NCBI RefSeq assembly: GCF_012349115.1
Contig: NZ_PQIG01000067.1
Location: 186,001 to 250,000, forward strand
From: Rhizobium ruizarguesonis
GTDB lineage: Bacteria > Pseudomonadota > Alphaproteobacteria > Rhizobiales > Rhizobiaceae
Direction of reading: 5' to 3'
Length of the DNA stretch: 64,000 bases
The position numbers and the translations under genes are program-made. The notes below the pieces were generated by a model. The model was not told the DNA's origin and did not search any database. It saw nothing but the letters and a program-made list of their open reading frames with translations. Positions 29,802-41,075 of the stretch are shown in pieces (position 1 is the stretch's first letter; the number at the start of each line of letters is the position of its first letter).

Positions 29802-31055
29802 TCAGGTTCTGCTGGCGATGAAGCTCTGCAGCTGCTTGGCCGCCTCGGCCGGCTCGGTGCTACCGGAAGCGACGTCATTGATAACGCGGAAATATTCCGT
29901 CGTGACATCGAGCGGGAACGCCTGGTCGCCGTTCATGTAGACCTTGCCGTATTTCTGGAAGATCCCCAGCCATTCCGCTTCGAGCGGCTTCTGGTTGGCA
30001 TATTGTACGTTCTTGTTGACGGAGGTCGAGCTCAGCTGGCCGAGCAGGTCCTGCTGCACCTTCGTCGAGAGGAAATAGTCGAGAAACTTCGCCGCTACGT
30101 CAGGGCTCTTGCTCTTGGTGCTGATGTAATTGTACTCGGCAAAGCCATAGAGCCGGTCGGTGTTGGTCGGGAAGGGGAAAATGCCGTAGTCGTCGAGATT
30201 GGCACCGGAGCCGTCGAGCTGGCTAACCAGCCAGTCGCCTTCGAGCATCATCGCCGCACGACCGGCGGTGAAGAGGCTGTAGGACTGTTTGTTGTCGATG
30301 CCCATGAATGGCTGCAGCGTATAGTCCTTCGTCCACTTGGCAAACTCCGCGAAGGATTCCGTCGCGCAGGGTTCCTTGGTCCAGTCCAGCGTCATCGCCT
30401 TCAGCGCATCGTGCTTTTCAGCACCGCACTTCGTTTCGAGGATGACGTCCATGAGGCGCATGACGTGCCAGTTGACCGTGCCGCCGAAGGTGAAGGCCGG
30501 AATGCCTGCAGCCTTCAGCTTATCGGCTGCGGCAAGGAATTCCTCGTAGGTCTTCGGCTCTTCCTTGATGCCGGCCTGTTCGAAAAGCTTCTTGTTGTAG
30601 TAGACGGCCTCACCCTTGAAGGTGAAGGGGACGCCGTGCTTGCCGCCGGGATAAAGGTCGGCAAAAGCCGCTGCCGAGGGCAGCAATTCGTCGTTCCACT
30701 TATACTCGGCATAGTACTTGTCGAGCGGCAGGGACAGGCCGGCCTTCACATATTCGCCGCCGAGGCCGAGGCCCGCCCAGCTGAAGTAAATGTCTGGCCC
30801 CTTGTCGGAGCCTGCAGCGACACGCAGGGCGGTCTTGTGCTCGTCGACGGCGCGCTGGACGATCTCGACATGCGTTCCAGGATTTGCGGCTTCGAAATCT
30901 GTCGCCACCTTTTTCAGGGCCGTATTGGCGGCATTATTGTCGAAGTTGAGGGTCCAGAGTGTGATGTCTTCAGCAAGAACCGGCGTTGCCGATAGCGACG
31001 CCATGGCGATCGCAACGAGGCTCGCAGTCTTCAATTTCGCGGAAAGGGTCAGCAT
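29802..31055 (-). CDS. Extracellular sugar-binding protein of a CUT1 ABC importer
   Basis: 417-residue periplasmic binding protein (SBP family 1, MalE-like). Signal peptide about 1-28, cutting after VLA. The mature part opens EDITLWTLNFDNNAANTALK. GVPFTFKGEAVYYNKKLFEQAGI is the family's hinge region and AGRAAMMLEGDWLVSQL the C-lobe signature. It is the first gene of the importer operon, directly downstream of one of the three shared operator elements (31106-31125). Ligand unknown; an apiose-containing oligosaccharide or glycoside fits the neighbourhood. Confidence 0.92.
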   Translation of the reverse strand: MLTLSAKLKTASLVAIAMASLSATPVLAEDITLWTLNFDNNAANTALKKVATDFEAANPGTHVEIVQRAVDEHKTALRVAAGSDKGPDIYFSWAGLGLGGEYVKAGLSLPLDKYYAEYKWNDELLPSAAAFADLYPGGKHGVPFTFKGEAVYYNKKLFEQAGIKEEPKTYEEFLAAADKLKAAGIPAFTFGGTVNWHVMRLMDVILETKCGAEKHDALKAMTLDWTKEPCATESFAEFAKWTKDYTLQPFMGIDNKQSYSLFTAGRAAMMLEGDWLVSQLDGSGANLDDYGIFPFPTNTDRLYGFAEYNYISTKSKSPDVAAKFLDYFLSTKVQQDLLGQLSSTSVNKNVQYANQKPLEAEWLGIFQKYGKVYMNGDQAFPLDVTTEYFRVINDVASGSTEPAEAAKQLQSFIASRT

Positions 31056-31105
31056 TACCGTCCTCCTCTTGTAAGCCGGGCCCCTTGTTGCAGATAGTCA
31101 TCGAC

Positions 31106-31125
31106 ATGTCAACTGGTATGACGAG
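31106..31125 (-). promoter_or_regulatory. Shared operator element, copy 1
   Basis: ATGTCAACTGGTATGACGAG lies about 50 bp upstream of the binding-protein start and ends next to the dhaL-like stop codon. It shares the block CTGGTAT-A-GAG with elements at 40976-40995 and 43724-43743 in the same orientation. The GGTATA/G core resembles sites of NanR-type GntR regulators. Confidence 0.65.
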
Positions 31126-31770
31126 CTAACCATTGCGACGTTGAGCAAATTTGGCCATGGCGGCGATGATGATGACGGCGGACGCGGCGCCGGGATCGAT
31201 GTGCCCGATCACGCGGCTCCCCAATCGCGAAGCCCGTCCCTTGGCCGCCGTCATATTGCTGGTCGCTTCACAGCCTGCCCGCGCTGCCCTCTCCGCTGCC
31301 TCGAAACATTGGGGGAGGGGCTTTCCCGACTGCCAGGCATCGAGTGCCGCGTCAGCCGCGGGCTTCCAGGCGTCAACCATCGTCTTTTCCCCGGGTTCGG
31401 CTTTTCCGCGTTCCTGGATTCCCTGTGCCATTGCCGCAAAGACGCTGAGGAAGTCGTCATCGCTCAATGTCTGCTTGTCTTTGGCGGCGGCTCCGGCGCG
31501 CATCAAGGCCGTGGCATATAACGGGCCGGACGAAGCGCCGACCGCATTCAGGAATGCCTTTGCCGCGACGTTGAATGCGGTTGTCGGGGCAATTCCGGCG
31601 GCACGTTCGCCGACCGCTTTCGCCGCGGCCTGGCAACCTGCATCCATGGCAAGGCCGTGATCCCCATCGCCGATGGCGCCGTCCAACGCGCAGAGATGGT
31701 CGCTCTCTGCCGCAATATCCTCGGCAATCCCAGCAAACATGCGCTGCAGGTCTTCGGTCGTAAACGTCAT
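31126..31770 (-). CDS. Dihydroxyacetone/erythrulose kinase, nucleotide-binding subunit (DhaL type)
   Basis: 214-residue all-alpha DhaL domain that binds Mg-ADP/ATP: LDGAIGDGDHGLAMDAGCQAA carries the metal-binding aspartates, and GASSGPLYATALMRAG and EPGEKTMVDAWKPAADAA are the remaining family motifs. It is encoded 3 bp after the DhaK-type partner. No PTS-type DhaM gene is present, so the ATP-dependent variety is likely. In this context the substrate may be L-erythrulose rather than dihydroxyacetone (inference from the apionate-type neighbours). Confidence 0.87.
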   Translation of the reverse strand: MTFTTEDLQRMFAGIAEDIAAESDHLCALDGAIGDGDHGLAMDAGCQAAAKAVGERAAGIAPTTAFNVAAKAFLNAVGASSGPLYATALMRAGAAAKDKQTLSDDDFLSVFAAMAQGIQERGKAEPGEKTMVDAWKPAADAALDAWQSGKPLPQCFEAAERAARAGCEATSNMTAAKGRASRLGSRVIGHIDPGAASAVIIIAAMAKFAQRRNG

Positions 31771-31773
31771 CGA

Positions 31774-32778
31774 TTACCTCGCAAACATCGCGCAATCACA
31801 GGGGTGGTCGATCAATCGCTGAAGCTCGTCGTCAAGATGCATGACCGTGATCGACGCGCCGGCCATTTCGAGCGAGGTGCAGTAATTCCCAACGAGCGAC
31901 GTATGGAGGATGAGCCCGGCATCGTCGAGCCGGGACTTCACGCGCCGCATCATGATGTAGAGTTCCATCATCGGGGTCGAACCCAGCGAATTTACGAGCA
32001 CGGCGACACGATCGCCCCGGTCTGCTTTCATTTCGCGAAGAATGCTGTCCAGGAGTTCGTCGGTCACCGCGTCGGCCGGCCTCAGCGGCTCGCGCGCCAC
32101 GCCAGGCTCCCCATGGATGCCCATTCCGATCTCCATCTCGCCTTCGCCGATCAGGAAGTTCGGCCGGAGGGTCTGGGGCAGCGAACAGGGGGAAAGCGCG
32201 ACACCCATCGTATAAGTTCGCGCATTGGCATGGCGGGCGACACGCTCGACATCGTCAAAGGAATAGAGAAGATCGCAGGCTGCGCCGGCGGCCTTGAAGA
32301 TGAAGACGTTGCCCGCCACGCCCCGCCGCCTGTCCCGCTGATCGGGAGGAGCAGACGCCACGTCATCCGTGGTCAGGACGGTTCGTACCTCGATCTCGTC
32401 AAGCGCAAGCATCTCGGCAGCCATGTCGAAGTTCATCACGTCGCCGGCATAATTGCCATACATGAACAGGACACCGGCGCCGCCGTCGACCGCCATGGCG
32501 CAGGCGACAATCGGATCGGGCGGCGGCGACGCGAAGACGTTGCCGATTGCGGCGGCGTCCGCCAGCCCCTTGCCGACAAAGCCCAGAAATGTCGGTTCGT
32601 GCCCGGATCCACCACCGATGACCAGTCCGACCTTGCCCTTGCGTGGCCCGTTTCTGGCAATGATCGCGCGGGGCATGTCCTCTACCGCGTAGAGATGGCG
32701 CGGATGCGCCGCCAGGATCCCCTGCAGCATCTCATCGACGGCATCCGCACCGGCATTGATAAGTTTCTTCGTCTTCAC
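31774..32778 (-). CDS. Dihydroxyacetone/erythrulose kinase, substrate-binding subunit (DhaK type)
   Basis: 334-residue DhaK domain. KTKKLINAGADAVDEMLQGI is the N-terminal signature, VGLVIGGGSGHEPTFLGFVG the phosphate/ligand loop, and GMGIHGEPG contains the histidine that covalently holds the ketose. The start is GTG 32778, with GGGAGG 6 nt upstream and the right position for the family; the longer frame to 32826 is unlikely. It works with the DhaL-type protein encoded next. In published apionate routes a DhaKL-like kinase can phosphorylate L-erythrulose (recalled). Confidence 0.87.
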   Translation of the reverse strand: MKTKKLINAGADAVDEMLQGILAAHPRHLYAVEDMPRAIIARNGPRKGKVGLVIGGGSGHEPTFLGFVGKGLADAAAIGNVFASPPPDPIVACAMAVDGGAGVLFMYGNYAGDVMNFDMAAEMLALDEIEVRTVLTTDDVASAPPDQRDRRRGVAGNVFIFKAAGAACDLLYSFDDVERVARHANARTYTMGVALSPCSLPQTLRPNFLIGEGEMEIGMGIHGEPGVAREPLRPADAVTDELLDSILREMKADRGDRVAVLVNSLGSTPMMELYIMMRRVKSRLDDAGLILHTSLVGNYCTSLEMAGASITVMHLDDELQRLIDHPCDCAMFAR

Positions 32779-32835
32779 ATCGATCCTCCCGAGAGCCGAG
32801 TTCCGATCGCATAGATGCAGTTGCACCGCTGGAGG

Positions 32836-34716
32836 TCAATCCGCCAGCGCGTCGTGCTCCAGCGGCAAGACGGCGACAGCCAATGGGGCAAGCAGCAGAT
32901 CCCCGCTTGAGTCTTTCCCGGTCGGCCCGCATGCGCCGCAATCGACCTTTCGTTCTTCGCTCGTCAGATTGACGATGTAAAGCCTGGCGCCTGTAGCATC
33001 CCTTGCAACGAAAGACAGGACCTCGGAGGGAGAGGAGGAGACGCATTCCCGCCAGGTTGCACCAGCCAATTGACACAGTGTCCGGACAGTTTCGAACAGC
33101 GGACGACGTCCACCCTGTTCGGTCGGTTCCCCCGAACCGGCGATCAGACCGAACGGACCTGATAAGGCTGATAGCGTCAGGCATTCCAGATCGGCACCCA
33201 GCACTCGTATCGCATAACCGAGCGCGAAGGCCTGTCCGAAGCGTGCATTGTGGCGCGGGTCGCGATTGGCCATGGGGATGCGCCCGCCAGCCGGATTGTC
33301 CATCGTGCGGCTACCATAGGGGTTCTGCCGCATCGGGATCGTCGATGGGCCGATCCGGTAGGGTTTATCGCCATAAATCGCCCGAACGGATCGCGTGATG
33401 AAGGGCAGCGCTTCCAATGTCTGCATGACACTGAGGTCGTCGGCCGCATGCACGATCGGATTGGTGCAGTGGCTGACGAAGTCGAGCTGTCCATCGGGTA
33501 CGCGCTTCCGGTTGAGCTCGGTGAAATAGCTCAGCATGCCGCCGCCGATGCGAATGCCGGGAAAGGCGGCGTGGGCGGCAGCATAGACCTCATCCAGGGG
33601 CGGGCAATCCGGCCATTTGCTGCCGGGCGGCGTCGACTGCCGGTCGACGGATGGCGATATCATGATCGCATCCGGCCTGAATTCCGCCAGCCGCATCTGG
33701 CGGGCAATCTCGGCCGCCTCGCCTGACGGCGACGATTTGCAGGGAAGGGCGATCTCCAGCGTCGAGCGCCCGCGATGGACCGTCGCGATTGCTGCGAACC
33801 GCTTGAGTGCTTCGACGCCGTGCCCAGCACCGGGGTCGAAATGGAAGAGGAATTCCTGGGGAGCGATCTCCGTCAGGACGGACTTTGCCGAGAGGCTCGC
33901 ATCGGCTTCTTCGGGTGTGATGATCACGCCGATATCAGGCATGGTGCCGGTGCGCCCACCGAGTTCAAGTTTTATAGCGCCGCCTGACACCCCAGAAGGA
34001 TGCCGTGTCGAACCGCTGATATCCCTGATAACAAGCGACGTTTTCTGCCGGACAGGCTGATTGGCGGCAATTTGGTAGGGCCAGGGCAGGGCGAGCGGCC
34101 TGACATATGTCTTGTAGGATGCGTCCGACCAGTTCCGTTGATCTTCCATTTCAAAGGTGTCGCCCTCCATCCGGCATTCCACCTGAACGTCAGGCATTAC
34201 CGCGTGAGTGATGGCGCGCATGTCCTTGAACGGCTGCCAGGGCTCGATGAGATCAGGAAACCGTGTCGCCACGATCTTCCCGTCGACATGCTCGACCGTC
34301 GCCGGTGAACCCGCCACGCCGACGATCGGGTGCAGAACGCAGAAGCCGCAGCGGTTGGTCTCGAAGCCGGTTGGCGCGATGGCCTCCGCCTCGAAGTCGA
34401 GCCGGTCCGCGCTTCCGGTGATGCGAACGTCGATGACAAGCCTCGTATCGTCCGGTCCCTCGCAACGACCCCGATAGGTGACCTCGAAACGATCGTCACT
34501 CTGCTCGATCCGGAGATCGGTGATTTCTGGGCTGTAAGTGCCCCAGTCCCGGTCGCGAACGAGATAGGAAATCGCTCGCAGCACCTCGGTCCCATCGTAG
34601 CGGATGGTGCGGAGGTTGCCGTTGGCGAGATCGGCTTGCAGTTTTCCGGCTCTCAGGCGAACGGGCGGCGGATCGACGAGACGGGTGCCGTAGAGCTGGA
34701 ACGCATCGATCGTCAT
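32836..34716 (-). CDS. apnL: Probable D-apionate lactonase (ApnL-like)
   Basis: 626-residue cytoplasmic protein with no signal peptide. An N-terminal beta-rich part (about 1-250, starting FQLYGTRLVDPPPVRLRAGKL) is followed by a barrel-like region with EFLFHFDPGAGHGVEALKRF and FPGIRIGGGMLSYFTELNRKR, and a C-terminal beta domain (about 540-626). I do not recognise a standard hydrolase motif. The assignment rests on size, lack of other family resemblance and its position directly after an ApsD-like dehydrogenase in an apiose-type operon: ApnL would open D-apionolactone to D-apionate. It overlaps the dehydrogenase gene by 4 bp (ATGA). Confidence 0.6.
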   Translation of the reverse strand: MTIDAFQLYGTRLVDPPPVRLRAGKLQADLANGNLRTIRYDGTEVLRAISYLVRDRDWGTYSPEITDLRIEQSDDRFEVTYRGRCEGPDDTRLVIDVRITGSADRLDFEAEAIAPTGFETNRCGFCVLHPIVGVAGSPATVEHVDGKIVATRFPDLIEPWQPFKDMRAITHAVMPDVQVECRMEGDTFEMEDQRNWSDASYKTYVRPLALPWPYQIAANQPVRQKTSLVIRDISGSTRHPSGVSGGAIKLELGGRTGTMPDIGVIITPEEADASLSAKSVLTEIAPQEFLFHFDPGAGHGVEALKRFAAIATVHRGRSTLEIALPCKSSPSGEAAEIARQMRLAEFRPDAIMISPSVDRQSTPPGSKWPDCPPLDEVYAAAHAAFPGIRIGGGMLSYFTELNRKRVPDGQLDFVSHCTNPIVHAADDLSVMQTLEALPFITRSVRAIYGDKPYRIGPSTIPMRQNPYGSRTMDNPAGGRIPMANRDPRHNARFGQAFALGYAIRVLGADLECLTLSALSGPFGLIAGSGEPTEQGGRRPLFETVRTLCQLAGATWRECVSSSPSEVLSFVARDATGARLYIVNLTSEERKVDCGACGPTGKDSSGDLLLAPLAVAVLPLEHDALAD

Positions 34717-35747
34717 CGCAGCATCGCTCCGACATCGATCGTCTGACCCCTGGCCGCACTATCATAGGCGGCCTCGACGAGCGCGAAAGTTTTCAGATTG
34801 TCGGCCCCTGAGGTCGAGTGTTGCGCGCCGCTCTCCAACTGGTCGACCCAATGCTGCTGGATCGCGTAGACACTTTCCTGGATGTTGTGCCAGGGCCGCG
34901 CGGCCCATGACAGCAGTTTCGGAGACACGTCCGTGGTCGTGGTGCCCTTGGCGTTGGTGACTTGAAGGCCGTAACCCTGGGTCAGGCGGATCGTGCCCTC
35001 AGAACCGTCGAGCTCGATCAAGGTCTCGGGGAATGGCTCCCTGGAAAGCTTGGTGGCGTAGCTGACGTCGACGACAGACGTGGCGCCGTTTTCGTGATCG
35101 AGAAGAATGGTCGCGACATCCTCGCCCTTGATGGCGGGATTGACCCGCTTGGTGCGGGCCGTGAGCGATCGAACGTCGCCTAGGATATAGCGGGCGATAT
35201 CGAGCGTATGGATGCCGAGGTCTTCAATGATGAACCGCTTGCCCTCGGCCAGATAGGGTTGGCCCGAGAAGACGTCGTAGGCCGAACGGAAGGAGAAGCG
35301 GCCCCAGAAGGGCGTGCCGATGGCATCCGCCTCCAGCGCTTTGCGCACGGCCTGGATCGGCGTCTGCCAGCGAAAGTTCTCGTGCACCATCAGGGGGATG
35401 CCGGCATTGCGACACGCCTCGACCATCGCCTTCGCGTCCGACAAGGTCTTGGCGAACGGCTTCTGGCAGATGGCCGGCACCTTGTTCCGAGCCGCCATTT
35501 CGACGAGAAAGCGATGGCTTTGGACTGTTGTGGCAATGTCGACGAAATCAAAACCGCCATCGGCAAACAAAGCCTCGGCATCGCCATAGCGGCGATCGAT
35601 GCCGAACTGATCGCCGACGATCTTCAGCCGCTCCGGGTCGCGGTCGCAGATCGCGACGATGCCGGCACCTCGAACATCGTTCCAGGCATGCAGCTGGTTG
35701 ACCGCAAAGAAACCGCAACCGATCAAAGCCCCTTTCAATACCGTCAT
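34713..35747 (-). CDS. apsD: Gfo/Idh/MocA-family dehydrogenase, probable D-apiose dehydrogenase (ApsD-like)
   Basis: NAD(P)-dependent sugar dehydrogenase, 344 residues. ALIGCGFFAVNQLHAW is the Rossmann glycine motif, ICQKPFAKTL is the family's E/Q-K-P catalytic lysine motif, and EDLGIHTLDIARYILGD supplies the active-site histidine region. ATG 35747 sits 1 bp after the stop of the upstream permease gene; longer frames lie inside that gene. ApsD would oxidise D-apiose to D-apionolactone. The family is broad, so the substrate is inferred from context. Confidence 0.78.
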   Translation of the reverse strand: MTVLKGALIGCGFFAVNQLHAWNDVRGAGIVAICDRDPERLKIVGDQFGIDRRYGDAEALFADGGFDFVDIATTVQSHRFLVEMAARNKVPAICQKPFAKTLSDAKAMVEACRNAGIPLMVHENFRWQTPIQAVRKALEADAIGTPFWGRFSFRSAYDVFSGQPYLAEGKRFIIEDLGIHTLDIARYILGDVRSLTARTKRVNPAIKGEDVATILLDHENGATSVVDVSYATKLSREPFPETLIELDGSEGTIRLTQGYGLQVTNAKGTTTTDVSPKLLSWAARPWHNIQESVYAIQQHWVDQLESGAQHSTSGADNLKTFALVEAAYDSAARGQTIDVGAMLR

Positions 35748-35748
35748 C

Positions 35749-36813
35749 TCAACCTGCCTTTGCCATCTGCATGAGGGTAACGCGCTGCTGCAGGCGGCGT
35801 TGCGCCTGGTCGACGACGACGGCAATGATGATGACGAGGCCCTTGATGACCATCTGCCAGAAGGAGGAAACGCCCATCATCACCAATCCGTCGGAGAGGA
35901 TGCCGATGACGAAGGCGCCAATGATCGTGCCGCCGATCGTGCCGCGGCCGCCCGACATAGAGGTGCCGCCGAGCACGGCGGCGGCGATCGCATTGAGTTC
36001 GAAGCTTTCGCCGGTGGCCGGATGGGCTGCCATCAGTTCGGAGGAGATGACGACGCCGACGATGGCGGCGCACAGTCCGGAGAACATATAGACGAAGATC
36101 TTTACGACATCGACCCGGATACCGGACATGCGCGCGGCCCGCTCATTGCCGCCGACGGCGAAGATGTGACGACCGATCGGTGTCGAGCGGGCGACATAGG
36201 CCGCCAGCAGGGCAAGCACGATCAGAATCCAGATCGACACCGGCAGGCCGAGAATGCGCCCCGCGCCGAAGAAATCGAAGCCGGTCGTCGCGTATTCCGG
36301 CCGACCGACAAGATTCGGAAAGGTCTGGCCGTCCGATGACAGCAAAGCGAGACCGCGGGCGATATAGAGCGTGCCTAGCGTGGCGATGAAGGGCGCGACG
36401 TTGAGCTTGGTGATCAGCAGACCGTTGATCAGACCGATGAGCAGGCCGATCGACAGGGTGATCAGCACGATCTCGAACAGGTTGAAAAAGATCGTGTAGC
36501 CGATCGGCAATTCGATGCCGTAAAGGATCAGGCCGCCGGCGACCATGCCGCAAAGCCCGACGATCGATCCGACCGAGAGATCGATGCCGCCGGTGATGAT
36601 GACGAAGGTCATGCCCATCGCCAGGAAGGCGTTCAGCGCCACATGCTTCGACATCAGGATCATGTTCGCCGTCGAGGTGAAGTTCGGTGCGAAGATCGCA
36701 AAGAAGATGATGACGGCAAATAGCGCGATGAACGTCCTGAGCTTCATCAGCGTCAGAAGCGCCGAGCCGTTGGCGCCCTTCGGCGCGAGAGTGGTTGACG
36801 TAGCCGCCATCAT
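35749..36813 (-). CDS. Sugar ABC transporter permease (RbsC type)
   Basis: 354-residue permease of the CUT2 group with about ten hydrophobic segments. MGMTFVIITGGIDLSVGSIVGLCG is the conserved RbsC signature, and AVLGGTSMSGGRGTIGGTIIGA the C-terminal loop contacting the ATPase. It overlaps the ATPase gene by 4 bp upstream. It probably imports the free sugar (D-apiose in the favoured reading). Confidence 0.93.
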   Translation of the reverse strand: MMAATSTTLAPKGANGSALLTLMKLRTFIALFAVIIFFAIFAPNFTSTANMILMSKHVALNAFLAMGMTFVIITGGIDLSVGSIVGLCGMVAGGLILYGIELPIGYTIFFNLFEIVLITLSIGLLIGLINGLLITKLNVAPFIATLGTLYIARGLALLSSDGQTFPNLVGRPEYATTGFDFFGAGRILGLPVSIWILIVLALLAAYVARSTPIGRHIFAVGGNERAARMSGIRVDVVKIFVYMFSGLCAAIVGVVISSELMAAHPATGESFELNAIAAAVLGGTSMSGGRGTIGGTIIGAFVIGILSDGLVMMGVSSFWQMVIKGLVIIIAVVVDQAQRRLQQRVTLMQMAKAG

Positions 36814-38360
36814 GACGCGAGTTTCCCTTGATGTCCGTGTCCCTTGGCCGAAGCCGCAATTATGGCTTCTTCCGTGGCCTCGTTCCGGTCGAAGACGGCG
36901 ACCAGTTGGCCGTTGCTCAAAACCGCGATGCGATCGGAAAGCGCCATGACCTCCTCGAGGTCGGAAGTCGAAAACAGAATAGCGAGCCCGTTTGCCGCCA
37001 GCCGCCGCATAGTGCGGAAGACGTCGGCCTTGGCGCCGACATCGATGCCGCGGCTCGGCTCGTCCATCAGAAGCACCTTCGGATTGGTCATCAATGCCTT
37101 ACCGATGACGACCTTCTGCTGATTGCCGCCGGACATCGAGGTCACCTCGAAATCCGGGTTCGGCGCCTTGATAGAGAGGTCGCGGATCGCATCGCGAATG
37201 GCATTCTTCTCCGCGCCTCTGTCGATATGGAAGAGCCGGGTGAAGCGGCTAAGGCTCGCCAGCGTCAGGTTCGAGGCGATGGAAAGCACCGGGACCAGAC
37301 CTTCGCGCTGCCGGTCTTCCGGAATGAGCGCAAGGCCGCGACGGATGCGCCGCGTGGTGTCGCGGGCGCGAACCTGCTTGCCGTCGATGAAGATCTTGCC
37401 GGTCGAGTGTGTGTGACGGCCGATGACGCATTCGAAGAATTCGCTGCGCCCGGCGCCCATCAGGCCGTAGATGCCGAGGATTTCGCCTGCCTTGACCGAC
37501 AGGGAGACATTGTTGACCGAAAGCCCGCCTGTCGGCCGCGGCAGGCTGATATTTTCGGCGCGAAAGACCTCAGCTCCGACGGCGTGGTCCACGGATTTTG
37601 CAAAATCCTTGGCATCCGAGCCGATCATGGAGCGCACGATCCAGCGCGTGTCGATGTCGCGCACCATTGCCTCGCCGGTGACCTGGCCGTCACGCAGCAC
37701 GGTGATGTAGTCGCCGATCCGCATCAGCTCCTCGAGCCGGTGCGAGATATAGACGATCGCCACACCTTGGGCTTTCAGTTCCGCGATCACCTTGAACAGG
37801 ATCTCGACTTCGGCCGCCGAAAGCGCCGACGTCGGCTCGTCCATGATCAGGATGCGGGCATTCAACGACATCGCCTTGGCGATCTCGACGAGCTGCTGCT
37901 GGCCGATTGGCAAATCCTCGACCATCGTTTCGGCCTCGATGCCGGCATCCAGACGCTTCAAAAACGCATTGGCCTTTTGCACCTGTGCCTTGTGATCGAT
38001 ACCGAGGATGCCGCGCGTGATCTCGCGCCTGGCGAAGATGTTCTCGGCAACCGACATGTTGGCGAAGAGATTGAGCTCCTGAAAGATCATGCCGATGCCG
38101 TGCGCCTGCGCATCGGCAGGGCTGTCGAAGGATACGGGCTTGCCGTCCAGGATGATGCGGCCGAGCGTCGGACGCTCGACGCCGGCGATGATCTTCATCA
38201 GCGTCGACTTGCCTGCACCGTTTTCGCCGACGAGGACGTTCACCGCGCCACGGCGCAGCTCGAGATTGGCGCGCTTGACGGCGACGATACCCGAATAGAC
38301 CTTCGACACCTCGTCGAGGCGCAGGATAATGTCGTCCTTTTGTGCCTCTCCTGTGGTCAT
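36810..38360 (-). CDS. Sugar ABC transporter ATP-binding protein (RbsA type, double ATPase)
   Basis: 516-residue tandem ATPase. The first domain has Walker A GENGAGKSTLMKI and Walker B ARILIMDEPTSALS. The second has the degenerate P-loop GLMGAGRSEFFECV, signature MSGGNQQKVVIGKAL and VLLMDEPSRGIDVGAK, as usual for RbsA/XylG proteins. ATG 38360 forms an ATGA overlap with the DUF2291 gene; the longer frame to 38528 lies inside that gene. Confidence 0.94.
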   Translation of the reverse strand: MTTGEAQKDDIILRLDEVSKVYSGIVAVKRANLELRRGAVNVLVGENGAGKSTLMKIIAGVERPTLGRIILDGKPVSFDSPADAQAHGIGMIFQELNLFANMSVAENIFARREITRGILGIDHKAQVQKANAFLKRLDAGIEAETMVEDLPIGQQQLVEIAKAMSLNARILIMDEPTSALSAAEVEILFKVIAELKAQGVAIVYISHRLEELMRIGDYITVLRDGQVTGEAMVRDIDTRWIVRSMIGSDAKDFAKSVDHAVGAEVFRAENISLPRPTGGLSVNNVSLSVKAGEILGIYGLMGAGRSEFFECVIGRHTHSTGKIFIDGKQVRARDTTRRIRRGLALIPEDRQREGLVPVLSIASNLTLASLSRFTRLFHIDRGAEKNAIRDAIRDLSIKAPNPDFEVTSMSGGNQQKVVIGKALMTNPKVLLMDEPSRGIDVGAKADVFRTMRRLAANGLAILFSTSDLEEVMALSDRIAVLSNGQLVAVFDRNEATEEAIIAASAKGHGHQGKLAS

Positions 38361-39001
38361 GGGCCGACCTTCAGTTCCGAAGGTGTTACGAGCGGAAGCT
38401 CGCCGCTCTTCGGCAGCGGAAAGGCGCCGATCGCGGTCACCGTCTTGCCGACCAGGCCTTCGCGCGGGACGGCGGACAGAAAAGCCGTATTGGCCTTCTC
38501 GTTGAAGGCCTTGCCGAATTGCGCCCACTCGATCTGGTTCTTGAATTCATTGAAATTGACGAAATCCAGCGTGTCGCGCAGCGCCGTGCCGCGCAGCGCC
38601 GGCCCGATCTGCACCTTGGCATCGGCCTTGCCGTCGCCATCGGCGTCGACATCGAGCGTTGCCGCGCGCGACGCCGTATCGGCCGCAACGACCTTGCCGG
38701 TGATCTTCACCGCATAGGTCCATGGCGAGCTGCTCTGCTTGCGGGGATTGCCGTATTTCTCGCCGGCGGCGTCGGGGCTGGAGGCGGAAAGCTGCATGAC
38801 GTCCTTCAGGTCGCCGGCGCGCTTTTCAAAATAGGGCACTGCCTCGGACTGCCAGATCGCCTCGACCTTTGCATTCGGGTCGAAGGCGGTCTTTGCCGCT
38901 GCCGCAGCCTTTTCCTCAGCCGTCGGCGTCTTGATGATCTTGCAACCGGGCAAGGCTGCCGCCACGACGGCAGCGAGCAGAGCGCCCTTCATTCTCAACA
39001 T
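38357..39001 (-). CDS. DUF2291 lipoprotein of an RbsABC-type operon
   Basis: 214 residues with a lipobox near residues 17-20 (LPGC), so it is probably anchored to a membrane. The body matches the DUF2291 pattern, with PYFEKRAGDLKDVM and a beta-rich section containing DVDADGDGKADAKVQIGPALRGTALRD and DFVNFNEFKNQIEWAQFGKAFN. DUF2291 genes are regularly found next to RbsABC-like importers but have no settled role; help in substrate capture is a guess. It lies between the binding-protein and ATPase genes. Confidence 0.8.
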   Translation of the reverse strand: MLRMKGALLAAVVAAALPGCKIIKTPTAEEKAAAAAKTAFDPNAKVEAIWQSEAVPYFEKRAGDLKDVMQLSASSPDAAGEKYGNPRKQSSSPWTYAVKITGKVVAADTASRAATLDVDADGDGKADAKVQIGPALRGTALRDTLDFVNFNEFKNQIEWAQFGKAFNEKANTAFLSAVPREGLVGKTVTAIGAFPLPKSGELPLVTPSELKVGP

Positions 39002-39074
39002 GCAGTAAACCTCGACGTCTTGCGAAATGCATTGCAGAGGGCACAGCGCTGCGCCCTCTGCAATTCGCGGCTGA

Positions 39075-40944
<1,870 letters not shown>

Positions 40945-40975
40945 GTTTCCTCACCTTTTCCCGTTCTCGATAGGA

Positions 40976-40995
40976 TCATATACTGGTATGATGAG
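40976..40995 (-). promoter_or_regulatory. Shared operator element, copy 2
   Basis: TCATATACTGGTATGATGAG, about 32 bp upstream of the apnO-like start. ATCATA (40975-40980) and TATGAT (40987-40992) form an inverted repeat around TACTGG. It is strongly similar to the elements at 31106 and 43724. Confidence 0.68.
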
Positions 40996-41075
40996 TCAAT
41001 CACCATATCACTAGTTAATTTGTTGGAGTCACGTTTTTCTGCATCGCACGTTTCGGCCGATGCCGAAGGAAACCA

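Noticed and set aside
28761..30995. Long plus-strand frames opposite the CUT1 permease and binding-protein genes
   Set aside because: They are His/Asp/Arg-rich reverse shadows of verified genes.
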